Source: Oscheius onirici
Taxonomy: Eukaryota > Nematoda > Chromadorea > Rhabditida > Rhabditidae
DNA: 64,000 nt
Assembly (NCBI GenBank): GCA_932521025.1
Contig: OW051473.1
Location: 5,394,001 to 5,458,000 of the forward strand
Direction of reading: 5' to 3'
The notes under the pieces were generated by a model. It was not told the DNA's origin. It worked only from the letters and a program-made list of their open reading frames with translations, and made no database searches. This document shows positions 1 to 13,234 of the stretch, one piece after another (positions within the stretch are counted from its first letter, which is position 1; every line of letters begins with the position of its first letter). The position numbers were made by a program, and so were the translations under genes.

Positions 1-3000
1 CGACTTTGCATTGAGCCATTCCGACAACGTGGCAGGGGTTCTGCTGAAGCATGCTCCAGTTGAATACATCACATTGAAGCTCCAAACAAACCTTCTCCTA
101 CACTCGACCACTGCGTTTGCTTTGCAGTAACCATGAACGGCCAGACCGCAGTCTTTACATTTACATCCTTGCCGGATCAATCCCCATAGCTGGATATGCT
201 TTTTATTTGAAACAGTAGTAAAATATACCAATTTTCCACAATGACTGCAGGAAGTAGGTGTGAGGAAAGTGGTCTCATGGAAGTCGTGCTTGAATCCCAT
301 TCGGAAAGCAACGAGGTCATTATTGGCTTTGATGAAATAGGCCTTCATTTCCTCTTTCGAGATCTGCCCATCCCTCAAACACACTGCTGGAATCCATAAG
401 CAGACTTATACCTGTCAAGGTCAATGTTAGTAAAAGGATCGATGAAGGGGAAATTGCCGGAAATTTGGCAGAACTCGGCACGACTGATATAGCCATCGCG
501 GTTATGATCATAGTGTTTGTAAACCTGACAACAGATTAGTTTTAAAGTTAATTCATACCGCTTCCACCATCGCCGTTACGTGTGTTTTGACCGTTTCTGG
601 ATCAGGCACCGATGAGACTCCGGAAGCCCACTCGGCAAATACCACTGGTCTCGAAGGGGATTCAAACTAAAAGGGCTAATTAGGTCTCCTAATTGCACAG
701 CGCTTACCCCAATGAACGTACGGGGCTCCCGCCTCAACGATAACTCGTAAATGTCATCCTCGTTATATCTTATATCTAATGAGACCCGCAATGTGTTGAT
801 GAGATCCAAGTTTGAGTCTGGCAACTTCAATGGACGGTGTTGGTAGACCAGAAAATTGGATAGAATGCTCGCTAGTCTCACTAGTCTGCAAAAGACGAAG
901 TAACCGCAGGTACAGATAAAACATACTGTCTCGTAGTAAGAGCACCGGTTTTGTCGTAGTCTGTGCAGCAGTTGAGTGCCACAAGATCTTTTAGATGTAC
1001 ACCACTGGAAGACTTTCTTCAAAAGAACAGAAAGGACAACTCACATAATGGGCATTCTAAAAGTATTCTCCGCAGCTGCCAGAGCTTTTCTGTACTCTCC
1101 AAAGTTGCTGTCTATTGAAAGAAGTTGAGATAGGCGATTAAGATTGTGTTTTGTCTGTGCTGGGAGACATCCCATAGTTTTTGAAAGCCTGGAGATATTG
1201 CTGTGAGTAATTCCTCCAACTACTGCCATAAGGGTATTAAAATTGTTCAGCTCAAGTAGGTACTAAAATTAACTCAGGTGAAAAATACCGAAAAGCCTTA
1301 CTGTTCCAACGTCCACAAATTTTCGCAAGATTTCTGCTCGATCCTTTGGCGTTGCCTTGCTCAAAATCATGCATTGCACCCAATTTGTCAAATTCTGAAA
1401 AACTGCTTTCTGGTTTGGGGTCTCTGATGTCATTTCTCACGTTGAAAACGGATATAGATCTCTCAAGATGGGGAGTAGACGAGAGACAGCCCTTTTTGAC
1501 GTATCTTTTGAGCTCGGCAATCTGAGAATCATTAGTATTGTATCGGACTATAAACTCACAGATATCCTACTGAGCATTTTAAAGTCAATGTGACTTAATG
1601 ATGTACAGATATCTTCTGGACTCCATTGTTCAAAACTCAGACTAATTTGACGGGCAACAGGATGACGAACAGAGACAGTCCTTAGCCAAGCGTACGATGG
1701 TCTGAATGTGTAACGACACGCTTCTAGCCACAACTTACAGGTCGCTCACATCTAGCTTAACTCGAATCTCGTCGGCCACTCCTTCTGCTAGGTTTCGTAG
1801 TCTGAAAAAGGCAGTAGTTCTCCCAGGCCCATTGATTTACCTGACTACGAGCGAGCAGAGCTGTGGCTGCCCATCAAAGTGCATTGGAAAGAGTTCAATC
1901 CAAGCAGCTACCGCCCGACAAACTCTTGTTTTTGTCGCATCGTCCTTCGTTTCCTGTAACTTTTTTTCTTATTTGGTAAGTATGCTTCGCTTATTTTTAG
2001 CGATTACGTCCGTTCAAATAAAAAAGAGTCTGATTGAGCTTTTGCAGCTTTTCAGACGGCGCCAAACTGAAGAGGGCTTGATTGTGCCTTTTCCAGGAAA
2101 CATTTTTTCTAGTTATTTATACCCAAGATATGGAATGAAATCATTCTTGTATTTGGGTCATCAGTAGCCTATTTTGTTTGAAAACAGACCTGTAACATAG
2201 CAACGAAGTGTGCAAGAAGTTGTGTGCTGTCGAGAAGCCATTGATGAGCAGTAAAGAGACAGGCAGGCACCTCCGGACATGATTCAGATGGATTGTCTAA
2301 AAAGTTCTTTTTTGTCCAAGTGTCGACAGTTGAATCTGTTGCAGTGTGCCTCGAACAATTGAGTCTGACCTTGCAACTGTGGGGGCAAATGACCAAACCC
2401 GTCATGATCTCTTTTCTCTGTCTGTCGTCCTTTTCCCAAACCAATGACCATTTTCATTCGGCTGAAGGGTACTGTCTGGTAGAGGAGAGAATAGATGACT
2501 GCCAAAATTGTCTCTTATGTGAAAAGCGGCCCCAAGTGATCAGTTAATCTCGCGACTGATGAGAGGCTTCAGACGGCGTGGGCTGGCCACAGAAAAAAAA
2601 CAGCCACATTCATTAAGGTTCTTCATGAATTTCAATAAGACGAGAGACAATAGATTTGCATTTCTTGGTCGAAACGGGCAGCGGAAACAATCGCAAGGGT
2701 GTGTATCAAAAAGGGGATTTTATGAGCAAATATAGACACGTGGAATCCGTTTTGCAAAAATGTTTGCAAATGTCCGTTTTACTCGTTGTCAATTTGGTCG
2801 TTGCATTCCATTGAAAGGATTAGTAGGATTGCATGTCGTGTGAATGCCATCACTAGTCCGATTTGTAGCCAACACTACAATTCTCAGTCACACAGGAGCA
2901 GAAATGTAGCTGAGTAACATACTTTTGTCTCGTGAGAACTCCGTAATGACCATCCAGTCATGGGATTTTGTAGTTTTGCATGCGTGAGAGAGGGAATAAC

Positions 3001-3079
3001 ACCTACCAAATGCCTGCACTGCTTCCTCCACGAGCTGCTGTGCGCGTAGCGGGCGATCTTCAAACGCTGACCCGCTCAT
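1..3079 (-). CDS. rgef-1: RasGRP-type Ras guanine nucleotide exchange factor, partial (C-terminus beyond left edge)
   Basis: Activates Ras/Rap GTPases at membranes in response to diacylglycerol and calcium; in C. elegans RGEF-1 is neuronal. Domains, read on minus, appear in RasGRP order. The first exon (3007-3079, start ATG 3077-3079) joins in frame to exon 2190-2335, which carries the RasGEF-N motif FTAHQWLLDS. The CDC25 catalytic domain spans about 1850 to 700 and includes the hallmark MAVVGGITHSNISRLSKT near 1180-1230. An EF-hand loop (D-x-N-x-D-G-x-I) lies at about 475-515. A complete C1 zinc finger with H-x12-C-x2-C-x13-C-x2-C-x4-H-x2-C-x7-C spacing lies at about 100-290 once the 41-bp intron inside it is removed. 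The frame runs to base 1, so the tail is missing. Further 5' exons above 3079 cannot be excluded. Family call is certain; the symbol rests on domain order and on ehbp-1 next door, as in C. elegans. Confidence 0.93.
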
Positions 3080-3712
3080 CGACTTCTAGACTCGGTGCAG
3101 ATGGTACGGTAGATGACCGGAAAGGCACCACGTCATCCTGGTTCTCCAGGCTAGAATCGATGCGGGGCTGGTCGTCCGAGAAGCGCGCAGGGGATCGATG
3201 GCAAGCTCCGCCTACTTTTGGCACCATGCCAAAGCTTCGCTACCAGCTTTGGAATTTTTGGTAGTTTGTTGTTTTCGGCATGTTAAGAGTTGCCATTCTC
3301 ATCGTCCTTAACCCGTTCCCGAAGAGGAGTCACCGGAAATAGCCCGCGTTTCATTGAGTGCGAGGGCGTTGGCAGTAGATGGACGACGGGGCTATTTCCA
3401 TCAAAGAACGCATGCAATTTTCTGAAGTTTCGACACAAGCACGACACTGAGATATCTTATTAACATCTAACTGAAAAGCTATGAGCAACTTCTGAAATTC
3501 TTAATAGATTGGACTGGAAACACTGTAAAAAGACAATTTGAGGGCGAATCAGATTCTAAAAGCTGAAGCAGTTATGCTTCCTTACTGGGCAGGGAAAAGC
3601 ACCAAATAATTTACAAATGACCGGTTAGAAACGGCAAAAATGTCCGTTTGTACAACAATTTACACAGGACTAGGGGGATAGCTATGACAACGAAAGAAGA
3701 AGGATAGTTGGA
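3080..3712. other. Intergenic region between rgef-1 and ehbp-1
   Basis: This stretch lies upstream of rgef-1 and downstream of the ehbp-1 stop. I see no convincing exon. It should hold the rgef-1 promoter and the ehbp-1 3' UTR. The plus-strand open frame across 2980-3264 is antisense to the first rgef-1 exon and is not supported. Confidence 0.5.
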
Positions 3713-6700
3713 TCAGCCTCGAAGCCAAGTCATGATCCGTTTACTGGCCGAGAGAGGTTCGTCATTTCCTCTGATAAAGTTACTTGCTCTTTCTAACGTC
3801 AAGCTCTTCATACGTTCTTCATCCTCCATTCTGAAATGGTCGTTTAGTGCTCTGAGTATGATTGATTGAAGGTGTGCTCCATCTGTTTCTGTGAAAACGT
3901 GCTGCAGACTTCTGTTTCTGGTTAGGTTTAAAGCTGAACGTGGAAAACAATGAGTCAGAAAGTCGGGTTATAAGGTAAAATAATGTTAAGACTATGGCTT
4001 CTTGAGAAAATGGAGCGCCTCGAGTGCCACCCAAGTTCCAAAAAAGCCTCTAACGAGATTGGATTCTACCGCGAGCCGTTGATTAGGAACGCCTCTCGTT
4101 TAATTAACTTTGATTAAAAGAGTCCGGAGAACAGCAACTTACTGCTGAGATTCCGCCTCGAAAAGTTGTTGAATCAGGCGATTCTTCTCGTCGATGGCCG
4201 CCAGGTACTCGTTCATGACACGATCCGTTTCGGCTTTCTCTTCAGAAGATTTAATAAAAGCTAGAAAAACAGTTGTTAACAAAAAGAAAACATCTTACAG
4301 TCACTGTTGTAGGTAGTTTTTGTGATGTCGTTCAACTTCTTGTTTAGCCCGTTAATCTCACTTATGATTGTCCTGATTTTCTCTATGAGGTTGTAGTAAT
4401 CCGTTTTTGCAACTAATGTGTTCTTTTCGTTTGTGAGGTCGACATAAGTGTTGATAAGGTGTTCTTCTTCTTCACTTCCCTTCTCTGAAAAGCTGTCTTT
4501 TAAAAAGAATGGTTTACAGATCGAACCAGCTTCGTTTATTTTCTGCTGGAGAGCTGCTGATTGTTGAGAAATATCAGCCAGTCTTTCGAATATTTTAGCC
4601 AGCTCAGCTGAACATCCAGCAATATCATCAACATCTTTCTGCAAAATATAGATTTTAAGTTAATAAACTGAATTATCTCACCTCCCACTGTGAGTTTTTA
4701 ACTTTTCTTGTCAACGTGTTTGTCGCCGAACTGCTCAGATTCGGCTGTGAGCCTCTCAGAGGATCGGACATCTAAGATTTTGAATTACACCATGTTTAAA
4801 GAATGTTTGCAGAGAAGGCTTGAAGCCATGCAAAAACTTAAACTTACACCGTAGTGGGTAGCAATCTGAGCAATGCTATCTCGAAGCTCTTGGCCGCGCA
4901 TGCTGCCAAATCGCTTGACTCCACTCCAGGAAGGAACACCGATGGCTACACGTTGCTGCAACAACACAATCACTACACAACAACAAAATTCATAAACATA
5001 ACGGACCAAAAAAGCGAGATAAACTCACCATAAGCTGCTCTCCTATTTGTTGAGTACCACGACTGATTGCTGGCAAGATCGGTGTACTGTTCTGGTCTGA
5101 AGATTAATGTTTTCCGTGGAATGATTGAAATAACCAAGGTCAAAAAGCATACATTCTTTTCTCTGCAGCACTGGCGATGGATCCCTTTTCCGGAAGGTCT
5201 GTAGGGTTACGGAGGGACGCACAAGCTCTAAACACGCACGATCTAGTCACGCACCACAATACTGGCAGTTAACAAAGACACAAGCGTTAGCAGAAACAGC
5301 AGGTCGGTTACGTACCTATTCGTCGAAGATCCGTCTTTGAGCCGGTCAGTGAAGAGCGTTCAGGACGATTCCACGATGTTGGAGTAGCTACGAATCACAA
5401 CAGTTTTACAAATGCACCACAAAGAGGCGGAAGAGCATGCCAAAAAAAAGTGTTACCATGAGAAGATGTCGAAGAGGTGATCTGGATCGTAGCACCGTCC
5501 GTCATGGCTGCTTCAATCATCCTCTTTGCTTCTTGTCTCCTCCTTTCCGTTTCCGGATCCTGAATGATCGCTATTATACTCATTGTTCTCGTGCCCGCAT
5601 ACCGGTGTGCTCATCGCCGAGGAAGGTGTAATTGGATTCTGCAACATCTGACGCGCCTTCTTCTGGTAGTCTGTGTTTCTTGTAGATGACCGCGCTCTGC
5701 TGTTTCTTGGAGTTTCGAATCGAGTGAATTCGGATTCCTCCGTGGAGAAAGCGGACAACTCGGGTCGTTCATTGTCCTGAGTTTGTAATTTTCAAAGACT
5801 TGGCGAAAAGATAGTACCTCAACATTAGTATAGTCGACAGCTTCTTCAGCTTCCCGTTGTTCTTTTATTCTGTTAAACTCATCGATAACAAGCTGCTCTG
5901 ATTTTGTGACCGGTAGCAATTTGTGTTCCCAATTTTCATTACCAGTATCCGGAGTGGGCAAATCGCTCGTTCCTTCAAGTACCCGTTTCACTCTGAAAAC
6001 GACTTGGTTAAGTAAACAAACACGTCTAACCTGCTGAGCAATCTTTGAATGGTTTGAGAGTCCGGAGTGAGAACGAGACTTTCGTCCGGAGTATCCGTGA
6101 CACCAAGAAGAGCACATGCATCAAAAGCTTTTCTGATGTTGTCTTTTCTCCCGTTGATCGTCTCGGAGATGTCCAGATTGGCGTAGACAAGAAGATCAGG
6201 TCGGTAGGCATGAATGATTGCAGAAAGAGCCATTCCATTGCGCCAACTTTTGCTGAAACAATGGGGCTGAATCAATAGGCTACTGGTACTCACTTAAAGT
6301 CATTGATTTTGACTCCATCGTATCCCTGGGATACGCGTTGTGCCCAATTTAACAATCCCTCGCCTTCTTTGGTTTCTGGTGCCCGATCCCGCGATGGCGC
6401 TCTTGGAGAATGAGACCTTCTAAACAAATCAGATTTAAAACTGTGGGAAAAATTTACGTCGATCTGGGAGATGCAGTTTGTTGTGTTGATAGATGGGCCG
6501 GAATAGCTGATGGAACTGGCTGAGATTTCTCATTTACCTGCCATACATGATTGTGAATAAAAGAAAAAGATCTACCTCAAAGACTCTTTCCACAGCAATG
6601 TCTACTGGACGAGCCTTTGCAGCAGCATCAGGAACATCTTCACCAGTAGACGCTCGTTGTACTCTCCATGCTGGTCGAACTGTATAAGTGTATTTAAAAA

Positions 6701-7864
6701 TGAATAAAAATACATACTCGGAGCAATATTCTCTTCTACCGACTTTTTGGATTGCACTGAATAGCGTTCTTCACTTTTGTGTCGTATTGTGAAGTGATCA
6801 TCCGGCTCTTGACAAACTTTTATGGGTGTAGGAGCAGCTGAAAAGTACAGGTTACTGATAGCATATCCTAGACTATGTTTTGATAGCAGCGTGTCCGATG
6901 CAACAAATGTATGAAAGTGAAAATGTATACCACGAAAAAATGAAATAGTACATACCAGGAGTTGGTATTTTACTTGGCTGGCTTTCTTCCTCTTCTTTTC
7001 CGGAAGTATAGTCGCCAATGGAGGCTGCAATCTTATTGATTTCTCTGGCAACTGCTGAAAGTGTTTTTTTAAAAAACGGTGTTCACAGCTGTTGCCTGGA
7101 TCTATTGGTATTCGTATCTCTTGTTCAAAGTTTTCCACACTTTGTTCCCGTGTGCCTGGAACTCCAACCGATGCTGTTGATGCGTTGCTGCCAACATCAA
7201 AACTGAAAAAAAAAGAATACAGTTAAAAAAAAAGAAAAAGCTACCTGAGTTTTCGGTCAGATGTGAGGCGCTCACATCCGAGTAGAAAAACAATGGAGGC
7301 CTGTTTTAGACTAGGAACAAGCTGGCGTAGTTTGAGCTTCAGTTGAGAGCGGGTTTCGTCAGTTTCGGTTACAAATAACCTAACGTTAATTGAAACTGCT
7401 GCTATCGGTTTTTTCCTCTTTTCACTGACATCTTCCACGACAACCGTCCATTCCTAAATGAGAGAGTTGAGAAAACTGCAAAATGATGACTCATCGATAT
7501 GACCAAATAAGGAGAAGGAGAAAACTGACCTTGTCATCGTACTGTTCGTCATTGGGACCTCTGTAGAGAGTTGTGACTATATGGACAGGCTCAGAAAACT
7601 GTTCCGGCCAAACAAGAACACACTGTTCTGGTTTGTTGAAAGATTGCTCCCAATTCCTTTCTTTCGTTGCAATTTTACGATTCCTGAAGTGAGGTGAATA
7701 AAAAAGTGAAGAAAAACGTACCTGTGTTGAAAACTGACTAGTATTTTAGATGGCGGCGGCGCATCGGGCTCCATACAGAGCAGAAGCTCTTGCATATTAA
7801 CTTTGAAAACATATTTACAAGCATTCTTCTTCCCTCGTCTGAGCCGTCGTAATGCAGAGGCCAT
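3713..7864 (-). CDS. ehbp-1: EH-domain-binding protein 1 (NT-C2, CH and bMERB domains)
   Basis: An endocytic recycling adaptor linking actin and Rab8/Rab10-type GTPases; C. elegans EHBP-1 works with RAB-10 in basolateral recycling. The first exon (start ATG 7862-7864) has the basic NT-C2 opening MASALRRLRRGKKNACKYVF. A calponin-homology domain is encoded at about 6000-6400 (SWRNGMALSAIIHAYRPDLL, then the DNIRKAFDACALLGV helix). The C-terminal coiled-coil bMERB domain covers about 4143-4760, with HLINTYVDLTNEKNTLVAK and MNEYLAAIDEKNRLIQQL. The last exon encodes EDEERMKSLTLERASNFIRG and ends at TGA 3713-3715. About fifteen short exons separated by typical nematode introns; middle exons are low-complexity and I did not fix every boundary. 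The gene is divergent from the RAP gene at 8532. Confidence 0.92.
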
Positions 7865-8531
7865 TCTAGAGCATCAGCTGAAATCATTGAGATAAAATTG
7901 GGGATGCGCACAAGCCCAAATGAGGTAGAAAAATCGATTGGAAGCAATTAGGAATAGGCTTTCCAGATTAATTTCAGACACCAATTGTGAGTTTTTAGAT
8001 GATTCTTTTCATATTAAACATAAGGTGAGTTGAAAGTGGAAAAGTATGTTTGGCGGAAGAATCAATTAGCTGTAGGTTGACACTTGTTGTGTACAAGGCG
8101 CAAGAGCGAGAGGGTCGTGAACAAGTGTTTTCAGCGCGACGCCATGCCTCAGCTGTCCTTTCAAAATTTGTGTTTCAATTTTTCTCCCTATAAATTTTTA
8201 AGATCTTTTCATTTGCATTTAGTGCAGCTTTTTTTGTTATTTAAAATCCCTTTTAGTTTTTTTTCGAAACCCGACTGAAATTTTAGTTTTTCTTATCAGA
8301 AGTTGCACTCATAAACAGGTCCTGGCTGGAACCTTTTTCGATTACTATTTTTTTATCAGTTTTATAGTATCTGGACATTTTTGACCACCTAATGGTTTGT
8401 GACCTTCTGATCCCTCCTTTTGCGCCATACTCTCTCTCTCTCTCTTCTCTGTTATTTGTCCATTCGGAACGGTTTCTCTGCGCAGATCTACCCGTTTATG
8501 CCTGATACTCTTCAACTATTTCACGTTTCAG
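7865..8531. promoter_or_regulatory. Divergent intergenic region between ehbp-1 and the RAP gene
   Basis: This 667-bp gap separates the two start codons, so it should contain both promoters (inference). It includes a pyrimidine microsatellite (TC repeat) at about 8430-8446. A T-rich tract ending in TTTCAG sits directly before the RAP start codon and could be a trans-splice acceptor. No exon is supported. Confidence 0.45.
8430..8446. repeat. TC dinucleotide microsatellite
   Basis: Eight tandem TC units are visible, upstream of the RAP gene. Short and probably neutral. Confidence 0.8.
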
Positions 8532-9693
8532 ATGAAGGTGGTCGTTATTTTTAGTTTGTGTGCAGTCGTTCACTGTCAGAAAAAGTACAAGTCGGAGAAA
8601 ATAAACTACATTTACGACAAGGCACTACATCATATTGAAGATCAACAGAGAATGAATCGTCTCGAGGTTTGTCATTTTTTTCTTCAAAACATTCATTTTT
8701 TAGAAAGACTTGGGCAAGTACGATCAAATATATATGGATACTAAACAAGAATTTGCCGGGGTGAAGTTCAGCACTTTGAACAAGGAGCTAGGGAAAATTG
8801 ATCTGAAACTGATTCAAATGTTGGAACAACATGGACTTCAGAAAACTGTTCAGGCTTTCCGCGAGGTGATTTACTTAATAAAAAACAACTTTGTTTTAGA
8901 AAATCAAACATGGCGATGAATATGTTGCCGCGAAAGATGACTTTAATGCCAGAAAAGTTGGTTTTAGCGATTCTGGTCTTCAACAGCTATGGAATGCTGC
9001 ACAGGCAAACCAATTAAGTTCCAGCGAATTAAAAGGCAAGTTGAAAACTATCAGATTATAATTACTTATTCAGAGTTGTACCACGAATTGAAAGAAGCTG
9101 AGAAGCTGATGGATAAACATCACCACGCCAAACAAGCTCTTAATAAGGTGAACTTTTCTGTATTTGTTTGACTGATTTTAAATTAGGTTCCTGAAGAAAA
9201 TGATGTTCACTTCGATCACGAAGATGACGTGAAGAACATTAACGACAAGCAGAAGAACTTGAAGGATACTCACAAAAAGTTAGATTCTCATTTGGATCGT
9301 ATTCATTCCATGATCAAGGGAGAAAACAGAAACATCTTCGAATCCGATAAAGTCAGGAAAATGTGGAAAATGGTGAGCTTTCAATTCACTTCAATAGAAT
9401 TTCCCCTAGGCTCAAGCCAATACCAATTTTTCTGCGGATGATCTAAACTTGCTCAAGGAGGAATTGACTCATTTTGACAAGCAGATTAAAAAACTGGATC
9501 ATCACAAGTCGCTTCAAGAGAATTTCGACGGAGAGAAATCGACTTTGGAACACATTGAAAATATTGAGCTCGAAGCCAAGACGGAGAAGATGAACAGGTA
9601 GTATTTTGTCTTATTTTCTTATGTTTTCCATTCAGAAAGATGAGAAAGGTCGAAAAGTATCTCGAATCAAAGATACAGCACCAGGAGCTCTAA
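8532..9693 (+). CDS. LRP receptor-associated protein (RAP/LRPAP1), ER chaperone
   Basis: RAP is an ER chaperone that stops LDL-receptor-family proteins from binding ligand too early. Seven exons (8532-8666, 8704-8865, 8900-9035, 9074-9147, 9187-9372, 9410-9597, 9636-9693) sum to 939 bases, giving 312 residues, close to vertebrate RAP. The protein starts with a signal peptide (MKVVVIFSLCAVVHCQ). It is rich in Lys, His and Glu helices with the RAP-like repeats GLQQLWNAAQANQLSSSELK and LNLLKEELTHFDKQIKKLDH. It ends in HQEL, matching the HNEL-type ER-retrieval tail of the family. The third intron begins with GC rather than GT (AAAAG|gcaagt at 9036); reading through it hits a different frame, and using it restores the family sequence. 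Likely orthologue of C. elegans C15C8.4 (from memory). Confidence 0.92.
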
Positions 9694-10083
9694 ACACAGT
9701 CTTTTTCTTCAGTTATCTTATCTTATCTGCCATCGTCACTCTTTCCCCATATTTGTTTTGCAATATGGTGCTGCCCAAAACAATCTCTCACTTTGCATAA
9801 CCCAGGTCCTCTACTATGTTGTGATTGCTTTTTACAGAACATATCCTGTGCTTTCTCTTCTGTGATTACCTTCTTATCTACTGCCTTTTATTCCGCCTGA
9901 GAACCAGCCTTTGAGAGCTGCCATCTGATTCTTTTGTTTCATTGTGAAAACGAGTGTTTACTGGTGATAAGAGGGTGCAACAATGAATTTAATCAGTTAT
10001 CAAGCCTGAGTCCTATCTGATTCAGTTGCCAGTTCATATCTCTTTTCTCGTTGCTGGCTTGTTTTTCAAAGTTCAATTCAGAT
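9694..10083. other. Intergenic region after the RAP gene
   Basis: Contains the RAP 3' UTR. A T-rich tract ending TTCAG at 10081 region directly precedes the next ATG, which could be a splice or trans-splice acceptor. No exon is visible in between. Confidence 0.4.
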
Positions 10084-10744
10084 ATGTTCGGTGAAATCAA
10101 GACTTTCGATACACGCAAGCGTCCTGCTCCTGAGTCAATGTTCGTACATTATTTCTCACACAAGGAGAACGTCTTCGTTGTGCCTGGTAATTCTTTTTGA
10201 AAAGCTTTGCTTTTTTAATAAGCACCTACCTCACGCGTGAAAAGTTTTGTGAACTAATAAACAACTTTCGACAAATATATCACGAAATAATATAAGATAA
10301 GTCGTTATAATATACGTTTTGTTGTTTTGGCATCACTTCTCCAAGATTTTGCAACCAGGTCTCTACAACTGATAACGACTCTTTTGAAAACCGCAGCGTC
10401 TTTTCTTCAATCTCACATGTTCTGGAAGAACAAAAGACTAGTAGGCCGCTTATCCGGTTTTAAAATAACCAACCTGTTTTCAGTTTCCAATTGTGTACAA
10501 TCTGTACAAACTTACGAGTATCGTTATCAATCAAAACATGATCATTTCCCTTTTCTTAGACAGACCGAAACGATGTTATGCCATTGATAACAAAAGAGCA
10601 TTGTTTGACGGGAGACAATTGAAAAACACCGTTATGTCAATCGTTTCAGAAAAGAAGATTCGAGAGGCAAAGAACGTCTGTCTGAAGTGTCTGGCTGGTG
10701 ATGGAGGACATATCACTCACGTGCTGTCTTCTGTCCCAAAGTAA
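10084..10744 (+). CDS. Doubtful uncharacterised gene, two or three exons
   Basis: A first exon is suggested by an acceptor-like tract, ATG at 10084 and a GT donor after codon 34 (10084-10186), encoding MFGEIKTFDTRKRPAPESMF and onward. A downstream open stretch follows an acceptor (TTTTCAG) near 10481 and stays open to TAA at 10742-10744, encoding about 87 polar residues. The phases of these two pieces do not join simply: a phase-1 donor enters a different frame, which stops at 10587. I recognise no domain. It may be a real but mis-joined gene, or chance open frames. Confidence 0.25.
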
Positions 10745-11344
10745 AAAGTAGGGAGTCATGTTTTCAGGCTAATTATGATATTCAGACTCACAAGAACGCC
10801 CTACAGCGTCTTTCTCAGCTGATCTTCTACCGCTACTCTTTTTTTTAGTTTTTGTGATATTGGGGTGGGATTAGTTTTTGTTACTTTCCACTACTTCCAT
10901 CCGAGTGAGTCAATCGATTTTGTACACCTGTATATACACTAGTCTATTTGCTTATTTAAATAAATGCTTTTGGAAAATGTTGAACGTTAATTGGTCAGAG
11001 TTCAACATATGTCGAACAGATTTAACGACCCTCTTCTAAACACAAAAGACTACTCTTGGCTCCTCTCGCAATCCTCCGCCCAAAACAAAAACGAAATCAT
11101 AAATTTGATCATTAACCACGGATTATTCATATACAAGTATAAGATTTTGGACAAATTTCATCGAAGATCAACTAGGAAGATGGCTAATTGTCACGTTTCA
11201 TAATTGGAGACCACCTGAGTTGCGGAAGTTCTCGCATGTCTGCAAATGATTCACACTCTCGAGTCGACTGATACGTTAATATGCATCAACTTTGCGGTCT
11301 GAAATGACGCAGTTTCTATAAAATGCCATAGATTTCTTGTTCCT

Positions 11345-11376
11345 AAACATTCTTGTTTCCAAACATTCTTGTTTCT
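11345..11376. repeat. Tandem duplication of a 16-bp unit
   Basis: The unit AAACATTCTTGTTTCC occurs twice in a row with only the final base differing. A partial third copy precedes it. Confidence 0.8.
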
Positions 11377-12526
11377 CATCTTCATTTCTCACAACATCAT
11401 GAGGAATAACCTCGTGCTTCTATAGAATATAGAATTTGCCCGACAAAATAACTGTGATTAGCTAGTCAACCCAAATTTTACGTTGTAAGCTAGTGGTTAG
11501 CGAGCTTTTCGCCCTACTGGATGACATCACTCGTCATCTGATATTCCTTGGAACTACTGTACCTTTGAACATGCAATTATATAATTGTCTTTTTTATTCG
11601 CGCAACAGCAGCTTCCATTCTCTGACATGTTACAGTATAACTTTGATTTCCATTACGATTGCCATGGTCCTCAAACCATTTAAAACATTGAAGATCCCTG
11701 CTTCATAGATCGCAATATTAGTACATGAAAACCAAAAACCAACCCTGGACCGTCAAGAGAACTTGTATTGATATGATAACGTTGATCAGTTCGTTCATTT
11801 CTAACAGCTGGGAAACTGTTACACAACGAAACATAGCAACGATCCAGTGGGAGATTAAATTGATCATATTAGACTAACATTCAGTCTCTGAAACGAGCAA
11901 TATCGTTGCTTCCCGAAGTCTTGGCAAATTTACGACTACCGCAGTTGTTCACCTTTTGTGATGCTGTTAATTGAACGTGTTCCGGTTCTTTCTTCTTACT
12001 TTTTTTCGTTTTTACAAGGTCGATTCGTCCCTTAAAGAAAACGACGGGACAACGACGAAGGATTTCTGCCGGCCTGATCCTCAAGCAGTAGCTCCGCCCC
12101 TGAGCGCGCTTCCTAGCTCTCATGCGCGTCTCTCGAACGATCGTCTTTCTGTTTGCAGTGTAAGTTCGACACAGTGTCAAAACTTTAAAGACGGACTAGT
12201 AATTACTGTCTCGAATTTGATCCTCCTCTTAAGTTTTCAAAAACTGCGGTTGTAGAGCCAAAAATTCAGTCTCTAAGGAGGTCTCAGTTTTTAAAGTCAA
12301 CAAATTTTTCTATTTGTTCACTGTCCCCTCGGCGAGATATCCTCGCCGTGTAGATTCCATTCAATCTGTCATCTGGCCAAAGAGGTCTTCTTTAGGCTAG
12401 TCAAAGAAACGATATTCGGAAGAGGTCCTGCTCAAACTCAGCTATTATGACCGAGCCGCAGTCCATCATGCACCAAGGTTAATGGTGTCATGGAACTATG
12501 CAAGCGAATGGTTCAGCATTTCTCAA

Positions 12527-12575
12527 TACCGGTTGAAACTGTGTAAATGGTGGAAGTGATGTTTGCTTTTGTGAA
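12527..12575 (+). repeat. 49-bp direct repeat, copy 1
   Basis: Begins TACCGGTTGAAACTGTG and is identical, base for base, to 13372-13420. The flanks differ, so the repeated unit is sharply bounded. Confidence 0.9.
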
Positions 12576-13234
12576 TTCTCTAGGGAGCATTCCATATTTT
12601 GTATTTTTTTTCAGTTTGATATAGCATTTTTAGTTCTATCAACGATATTTTGTTGTTTCCACCCAGAGTTCGATGACTCCTTGTAGCACAACGTCAATCC
12701 GCTGTTAATGTTGCCAATTTTCGCCTCCTCGGATCTATAAATCCCCTAACCTTGTAGTTTTGAACACAAGGCTGCGCCTTTAACCACCTAATTGAAGTCA
12801 TATCAAATCAACATCGTATTTCGACTCTTTCTACCGATTCTATCTCTTTGGACGATGAGGAACCAGGTGTGTAGAGACTCGGAAGGACTCTTCCTTCTTT
12901 TGTTGCGACAAAGGGATGATGACGAGAGTCTGCTGGCACAAATTGGAAGATTTTTACTCCCATTCCATTACTATAAAAGTGTTTTGATTACGCATTCTTC
13001 CGTCACAAAAATTTGTTCATTCCAAAAAAATATTCCAGCTGTTCTAACCCACGCGGCAGGTTTTTGTCTCATTGTCCTGTTACAAAGCTGCGCCCAGGTT
13101 AAGAAGCAAAGTTTCGCGCACATCCCATAAAAGGAAAACAACGAGAACCAGTCATTAAATATTTAGAAGTCAATAGAGTGAAAGGAGCGTGGGAGAACTC
13201 CTTGCTCAAACAGACAATAACGACACTTTTGCAG

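Noticed and set aside
1706..2167. Plus-strand open frame of 153 codons
   Set aside because: Antisense to rgef-1 exons that carry the RasGEF domain; no domain or splice structure of its own.
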